A stretch of 47,491 nucleotides of DNA from Hyphomicrobiales bacterium (GTDB taxonomy: Bacteria; Pseudomonadota; Alphaproteobacteria; Rhizobiales; Rhizobiaceae), in NCBI GenBank assembly GCA_900473795.1, contig UCMT01000039.1, positions 1 through 47,491 on the forward strand. Reading direction: 5' to 3'. Of the stretch, positions 43,322-47,491 are shown piece by piece. Each line of letters begins with the position of its first letter. Within the stretch, counting starts at the first letter, position 1. The notes under the pieces were generated by a model that was not told the DNA's origin, made no database searches, and worked only from the letters and a program-made list of their open reading frames with translations. A program made the translations under genes and the position numbers.

Positions 43322-46075
43322 TCAAAGTCCGATTGCAGCATCTTGCCGCACCGGCACGGCAGCCAGCGCCTGGCGATCGATCTTCCCCGTTCCGGTCTTC
43401 GGCAGGTCGGCGACATAATCCACGATGCGCGGATATTTGTAGGGCTGCAGCCGCGTCTTCACATAGGCGCGCAACGCATCCGACTGCACTTCAGTCGCGG
43501 CGCGCCCCTCCCTCAGCCTGATCACGGCCCGCAGCGTCATTCGGCGGTCTTCGAGTTGATGGGCCATGACCGCGCATTCGTGGACATCGGGATGCTCGTT
43601 GAGACAGCGTTCGACCTCAAGCGGCCAGACCCATTGGCCCGAAACCTTGATAAGTTCGTCGGCGCGGCCCTGGAAATAATAGTAACCGTCAACCTCGATG
43701 AAGCGGTCGCCGGTATAGATCCAGTCGCCCCGCATCGTCTCCTTCGTCTTGTCGGACCGATTCCAGTAAGACGGAGCAGAAGAATCGCCCCGCACGAACA
43801 TGACTCCTTCCTCCCCTGGCTCCGGCACCCTGCCATCCGGCGTCTCGAGCCGGACTTCGTAGCCCGGCACCCGCGCGCCGGCCGAACCGATGCGGTGATC
43901 GGAAAGGCTGTTCGAGAGGTAGATGTGAAGCAGTTCGGTCGACCCCAGCCCCTCGGTCGGACCATGGCCGGTCAGACTTTTCCAGGCGTCGTAAATATCC
44001 TGCGACAGGATTTCCGCCGCCGACATCGATTGCCGGAGCGAACTCAGATCGCGCGTCCCGACATTTTCCGTCCGCGCCAGCGCCGTATAAAGCGTCGGCA
44101 GTCCGAAGAGCACCGTCGGCCGGTATTTTTCGATCATGTCGAGCACCGCGTCGGGCCTCGGCTGGCCCGGCATCAGAAGCGTAGTCGCGCCGATCGAAAA
44201 CGGGAATGTGAGGGCGTTGCCGAAGCCATAGGCAAAGAATATCTTCGGAACGGAGAAGCAAATGTCATCCTCGGCCAGCTTGAGCGCATGCTTGCCAAAG
44301 GAGGCCTGCGTATAGGCCATGTCATGGTGGAGGTGGACGATCCCCTTGGGCCGCCCCGTCGAACCCGAGGAATACATCCAGAAGGCCATGTCCTCTGGCC
44401 CGGTATCGGCGCAATCGAGCGTGTCGGGCTGCCCAGCAAGAAAGTCCGCCGCCGCGATGCGCCCTTCACCATCCGCCGCGCCATTAACGATCACCACCCG
44501 CTCGAGTGTCGTGCCGTGTAGCGCCTCGCCCTCAAAGCGCTTCGCAAGCGCTGCTTCGCACAGCGCGATCTTCGCGCCCGTGTCCTGAAGGAAGAAATTC
44601 AGCACATCGGGCGTGGTCTGGGTGTTGAGCAGGACCGGCACGAAGCCAGCTCGGACTGCTCCGAAGAAGGCAGCCGGATAGACAGGCGTGTCGTCGAGGA
44701 AGAACGGAATCCGGTCGCCACGCTCAAGTCCAGCGGCGATGAAGGCATTCCCCCAGCATGACGCCTCGGCCACCAACTCGGCATAGGTCAGCGATCCCGC
44801 CGGGCCGATCAGCGCAAGCTTGTCCGGATTGCGGAAGAGATTGTCCCAGAGGATTGAAGAACAATTCGGATGGTCCTCCCGCCTGAAACCGACCTCCGCA
44901 GCACCCGCGTTATCGTGGCCGACGGGATCGACGATATTGCCGCCGCCCCTCTCCGCATCGTACCTTGCCATGAAGCCGGGAGCCATCCGGCGCAGCCTGT
45001 CCATATCGACACGGCCCGAGCGCATCAGATAGTCGAGCCCGAAATCGACCGGCGACATATCCATCTTGGCGGCAAAATTCTCATACCATGTGGCGGACGT
45101 GTTGGCGGCATCGACGATCTTCCTGGCAATCGGCTGGCGCTCCGCCTGATAACCAGCCAATGCCCGGTCAACATCGTCGTGGGACGAGAGTGCCCGGACA
45201 AGCGCGATGGCATCCTCCATGGCAAGCCGCGTGCCGGAGCCGATGGAGAAGTGGGCGGTATGAGCGGCATCCCCGAGAAGCACGTGACGGCCGACCATCC
45301 AGTTTTCGCACCAGAGACGAGGAAACTGCCGCCACATGGACTTATTGGTGATCAGCGGCGCGCCATCAAGAACATCGGCGAAGATCGCCTCGCAGGCACG
45401 CGCGCTCTCGGCCTCGTCCATGGCCGCAAAGCCATAGGCCTGGAATGTGGCGTCGTCGCATTCGACGATGAAGGTACTGCGTTCGGGTTGATAGCGGTAG
45501 TGGTGCGCATTGAATGCACCCCTCTGCATTTTCACGAAAGTCTGGGTCAGGGTGTCGAAAGGCCGTTCCGTGCCGAACCAGGCAAAATGATTGCCGAAAT
45601 GCTCAAGCGTCGGCGCGAAGTCCGCCTGATTGGACCGCCGCACCAGCGAGTTCAGCCCGTCGGCGCCGATGATCAGGTCGGCCTGCACTTCGTCCAGCGA
45701 TTCAATCAGATGTGAAAAACGGATTTCGACGCCGAGGGCTTCTGCGCGCTTGCGCAGGACCTCGATCAGTTCCAGCCGCCCGATGGCCGAGAAACCGACG
45801 CCATCGAGGACGGTCTGCCCACCGGGAAGGTTCAAGGTCATGTTGCGCCAGCGCTCCATGGCGGGCGTCACGAGATCATGCGTTTCCGGATCATCCGCCT
45901 TCAGGAAATCCAGCGCCTGATCGGAAAAGACGACACCGAATCCGAAGGTCGAGCCTTCAGGATTCTGTTCCGTCACGCGGAGGCGCAGATGCGGCATGGC
46001 ACGCCGCAAGAGGATTGCGGTGTAGAGCCCCGCAGGGCCTCCCCCCAGTATCTCCACGCTGGACAGTTGCGACAT
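43322..46075 (-). CDS. Fusion of salicylyl-CoA 5-hydroxylase-like FAD monooxygenase and aryl-CoA ligase
   Basis: 917 residues from ATG 46075 after GGGAGG. The N-terminal part (about 1-385) is a class A flavin monooxygenase: dinucleotide motif GGGPAGLYTAILLRR (10-24), ADGLNSLVRRS, and GDAAHTAHFSIGSGTRLAMEDA (about 264-285). It resembles SdgC, which hydroxylates salicylyl-CoA to gentisyl-CoA, and the monooxygenase half of anthraniloyl-CoA monooxygenase. The C-terminal part (about 395-910) is a benzoate-CoA-ligase-type adenylating enzyme: SSGSTGRPKG (about 565-575), GLGSTELLHIYLSN, GDWIYTGD, and catalytic Lys in KTGTGKIDR (about 897). One protein would activate salicylate and hydroxylate the thioester. 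In Streptomyces WA46 these steps are separate proteins. I see no frameshift at the junction. Confidence 0.88.
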   Translation of the reverse strand: MSQLSSVEILGGGPAGLYTAILLRRAMPHLRLRVTEQNPEGSTFGFGVVFSDQALDFLKADDPETHDLVTPAMERWRNMTLNLPGGQTVLDGVGFSAIGRLELIEVLRKRAEALGVEIRFSHLIESLDEVQADLIIGADGLNSLVRRSNQADFAPTLEHFGNHFAWFGTERPFDTLTQTFVKMQRGAFNAHHYRYQPERSTFIVECDDATFQAYGFAAMDEAESARACEAIFADVLDGAPLITNKSMWRQFPRLWCENWMVGRHVLLGDAAHTAHFSIGSGTRLAMEDAIALVRALSSHDDVDRALAGYQAERQPIARKIVDAANTSATWYENFAAKMDMSPVDFGLDYLMRSGRVDMDRLRRMAPGFMARYDAERGGGNIVDPVGHDNAGAAEVGFRREDHPNCSSILWDNLFRNPDKLALIGPAGSLTYAELVAEASCWGNAFIAAGLERGDRIPFFLDDTPVYPAAFFGAVRAGFVPVLLNTQTTPDVLNFFLQDTGAKIALCEAALAKRFEGEALHGTTLERVVIVNGAADGEGRIAAADFLAGQPDTLDCADTGPEDMAFWMYSSGSTGRPKGIVHLHHDMAYTQASFGKHALKLAEDDICFSVPKIFFAYGFGNALTFPFSIGATTLLMPGQPRPDAVLDMIEKYRPTVLFGLPTLYTALARTENVGTRDLSSLRQSMSAAEILSQDIYDAWKSLTGHGPTEGLGSTELLHIYLSNSLSDHRIGSAGARVPGYEVRLETPDGRVPEPGEEGVMFVRGDSSAPSYWNRSDKTKETMRGDWIYTGDRFIEVDGYYYFQGRADELIKVSGQWVWPLEVERCLNEHPDVHECAVMAHQLEDRRMTLRAVIRLREGRAATEVQSDALRAYVKTRLQPYKYPRIVDYVADLPKTGTGKIDRQALAAVPVRQDAAIGL

Positions 46076-46120
46076 GTTTCCTCCCAAGTCACTCGACAGC
46101 TCCCGATCCAGATGATAGAT

Positions 46121-46162
46121 ATTTTTCCACATAGTGCAACTGGTTTCATACAGTGGAAAAAT
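46121..46162. promoter_or_regulatory. Inverted repeat between divergent salicylate-cluster arms
   Basis: ATTTTTCCAC (46,121-46,130) and GTGGAAAAAT (46,153-46,162) are perfect 10-bp reverse complements separated by 22 bases. The right arm reaches into the thioesterase start codon. It is the probable operator of the IclR regulator encoded two genes away, controlling both divergent transcripts. Confidence 0.6.
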
Positions 46163-46571
46163 GAGAAACGTACATGTGCTTGAATATTCGGTGAGTTTTG
46201 GTGACTGCGATCCGGCGGGGATCGTTTTCTACCCCCGGACCTACGCTTGGTTTGACCGCGCCTTCCACGACTGGTTGCGAAACTTTGGGGGCCATGGAAA
46301 AATCTGCCAAACCCTCGGCGCGGTCGGCATCGGGCTCCTGGAAGCAAAGGCACAGTTCCGCAGGCCTATGCGCGACGGCGACCGACTTCGCATCGCGCTC
46401 TCCATCGAGGAATGGGGCCGCAAAACCCTGCGGCTCGGCTATGAGATCACGGTAGCAGGCGAGGTCACAGCTGTGGGCGGCGAGGTCCGGGGCCTGTTCA
46501 AGCCGGCGGGCGATGCTATTGTCGCCAGCGAAATAGAGGTACTGCGCAAACTACTGGGTGAAGATGGATAA
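46161..46571 (+). CDS. 4-hydroxybenzoyl-CoA thioesterase-type (hotdog) acyl-CoA thioesterase
   Basis: 136 residues from ATG 46161. Hotdog fold with the 4HBT active-site motif FGDCDPAGIVFYP; Asp17 coincides in number with the catalytic Asp of the Pseudomonas enzyme. By context it would hydrolyse gentisyl-CoA made by the divergent fusion protein to gentisate and CoA, and so complete the CoA-dependent salicylate route. It overlaps the downstream IclR gene. A general salvage thioesterase role cannot be excluded. Confidence 0.88.
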   Translation: MRNVHVLEYSVSFGDCDPAGIVFYPRTYAWFDRAFHDWLRNFGGHGKICQTLGAVGIGLLEAKAQFRRPMRDGDRLRIALSIEEWGRKTLRLGYEITVAGEVTAVGGEVRGLFKPAGDAIVASEIEVLRKLLGEDG

Positions 46572-47364
46572 GGACGACGAAAGCGATCGGCAGTCCGGCG
46601 GCATCCAGTCGCTGGACGCGGCGTTGAAGCTCTTGAACGCGATGGGCGGCTATCTGCGTCCGATGTCCCTGTCGGAACTCGCGCGCGACTGCGGCATGCC
46701 ACCGAGCAAGGTGCACCGCTATCTGACGTCTTTCCTAAACGCGGGCCTGGTCGTTCAGGCTGGCAAATCCGGCAAATACGATCTCGGTCAAGGCGCGATC
46801 GCGCTCGGTCTTGCGGCGCTCGCCCGGCATGACTTCGTCAATCGTGCGTCCGACGCTCTTCCGGAACTCTGCCTCGAATCCGGCCTGACCGTGCTTCTGT
46901 CGGTCTGGGGCACGCATGGTGCGACCGTCGTCCGCTGGGAGCGCGCCGCCACGCCCACGGTCACGTCGATGGGCCTCGGCACCATCCTGCCGCTTCTTAA
47001 CTCCGCGACCGGACGGGCCTTTCTCACCTGGGCTCCGCCGGCGCCGCTTCAGGCGATCCGCGAAGAGGAACTACGCGCCGCTCGCAAGGCATCATCCACC
47101 GTAAACAGCCAATTGCGAACGGAGCAGGACATCGAGAGAATGACCGAGACGTTCCGAATGCGTGGATTCTCATCAGTGGAAGGACGCTACATTCCCGGCC
47201 TCGTTGCGATTGCCGCACCCATCCTCGATTGGCAGGGTAGAGCCCAATGCGTGATCACCCTCATAGGCACCGACCCCGCAGTGACGGAGCCGGGTTCCGA
47301 TGCTGTGCGTAAGCTCATAGGATTCTGCGAGAAACTATCCTTTTCGCCGATAATCACCGGCTGA
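46564..47364 (+). CDS. IclR family transcriptional regulator
   Basis: 266 residues from ATG 46564, overlapping the end of the thioesterase gene; a GTG two codons upstream is an alternative. N-terminal winged helix (about 12-75): SLDAALKLLNAMG, then LSELARDCGMPPSKVHRYLTSFLNAGLV. C-terminal IclR effector domain (about 85-262) with GFSSVEGRYIPGLVAIAAPILDWQG. IclR proteins commonly govern aromatic catabolism as activators or repressors. Coupling to the thioesterase and the palindrome in the divergent promoter suggest it controls the salicylate/gentisate cluster and itself. Confidence 0.9.
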   Translation: MDKDDESDRQSGGIQSLDAALKLLNAMGGYLRPMSLSELARDCGMPPSKVHRYLTSFLNAGLVVQAGKSGKYDLGQGAIALGLAALARHDFVNRASDALPELCLESGLTVLLSVWGTHGATVVRWERAATPTVTSMGLGTILPLLNSATGRAFLTWAPPAPLQAIREEELRAARKASSTVNSQLRTEQDIERMTETFRMRGFSSVEGRYIPGLVAIAAPILDWQGRAQCVITLIGTDPAVTEPGSDAVRKLIGFCEKLSFSPIITG

Positions 47365-47491
47365 CGCGCCGCCCCAGATACGCTTCCGGGGCCGCGACGG
47401 CGTGATCCAGGCCCTGGCGCCGGCACGCATCCTCGAAAGCGGTCTGCCGACAGATCGACTGCTTGCCTATCACTACTTTGGCAGAATGTAT
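47354..47491 (-). CDS. Possible 3' end of a gene cut by the window edge
   Basis: A minus-strand frame is open from the right edge to a TGA at 47,354, giving 45 residues ending AAPEAYLGRRVSR. It would converge with and slightly overlap the IclR gene. I recognise no family, and the call depends on sequence outside the window. Confidence 0.25.
   Translation of the reverse strand: MHSAKVVIGKQSICRQTAFEDACRRQGLDHAVAAPEAYLGRRVSR

Overview
The window looks like a high-GC replicon of an alphaproteobacterium of the Rhizobiaceae type. This rests on codon use, an AGGAGG-type ribosome site before most genes, a gamma-resorcylate (gra) cluster of the kind described in Rhizobium, and a protein homologous to the C-terminal part of the rhizobial cyclic beta-1,2-glucan synthase NdvB. 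The genus cannot be fixed from sequence alone. I see no rRNA, tRNA, CRISPR array, phage or insertion sequence. Both edges are arbitrary cuts.

Left half (about 1-32,210): an energy, phosphoryl and ion-homeostasis island. It holds a lone exported cytochrome c behind a large hairpin, two small membrane proteins, an MscS channel, a Ca2+/H+ exchanger, and a one-chain ethanolamine ammonia-lyase (EutB and EutC fused) carrying a twin-arginine signal peptide. These are followed by a DUF3300/DUF2950 secreted pair, pta-ackA, a CBS-BON protein, a zinc alcohol dehydrogenase and phosphoketolase. Next come a GH94-type phosphorylase and a GH144/glycoamylase-type glucanase, together matching two catalytic parts of NdvB without its glycosyltransferase. 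A probable SulP / K+ channel / AI-2E-type operon, a PPK2 polyphosphate kinase, a CYTH triphosphatase, a Rap1a-like exported protein and a GNAT acetyltransferase complete it. Phosphoketolase would make acetyl-phosphate, AckA and Pta would turn it into ATP or acetyl-CoA, the two glucan enzymes could supply glucose-1-phosphate, and PPK2 with CYTH would handle polyphosphate. This reads as a low-oxygen or low-energy survival set; that is inference. Intergenic stretches are long here and hold two pairs of diverged dispersed repeats.

Right half (about 32,300-47,364): two adjacent hydroxybenzoate catabolic clusters. The first is graD-A-F-B-C (minus strand) with graK and graR (plus strand). It takes 2,6-dihydroxybenzoate through resorcinol, hydroxyquinol and maleylacetate to 3-oxoadipate. 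TTGCAT-TGCAA palindromes in both promoter regions are likely GraR operators.

The second is a divergent salicylate-to-gentisate cluster. It contains an unusual single protein joining a salicylyl-CoA 5-hydroxylase-like flavin monooxygenase to an aryl-CoA ligase, a 4HBT-type thioesterase, an alpha/beta hydrolase resembling plant methyl-salicylate esterases, gentisate 1,2-dioxygenase, a GST-type maleylpyruvate isomerase and fumarylpyruvate hydrolase. It also contains a mycothiol-dependent-isomerase homologue that has lost all three zinc ligands, and an IclR regulator. A perfect 10-bp inverted repeat sits between the divergent arms. Together they suggest a complete route from methyl salicylate or salicylate through CoA thioesters to fumarate and pyruvate. 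This cluster, the exported EutBC fusion and the zinc-less isomerase are the most novel items.
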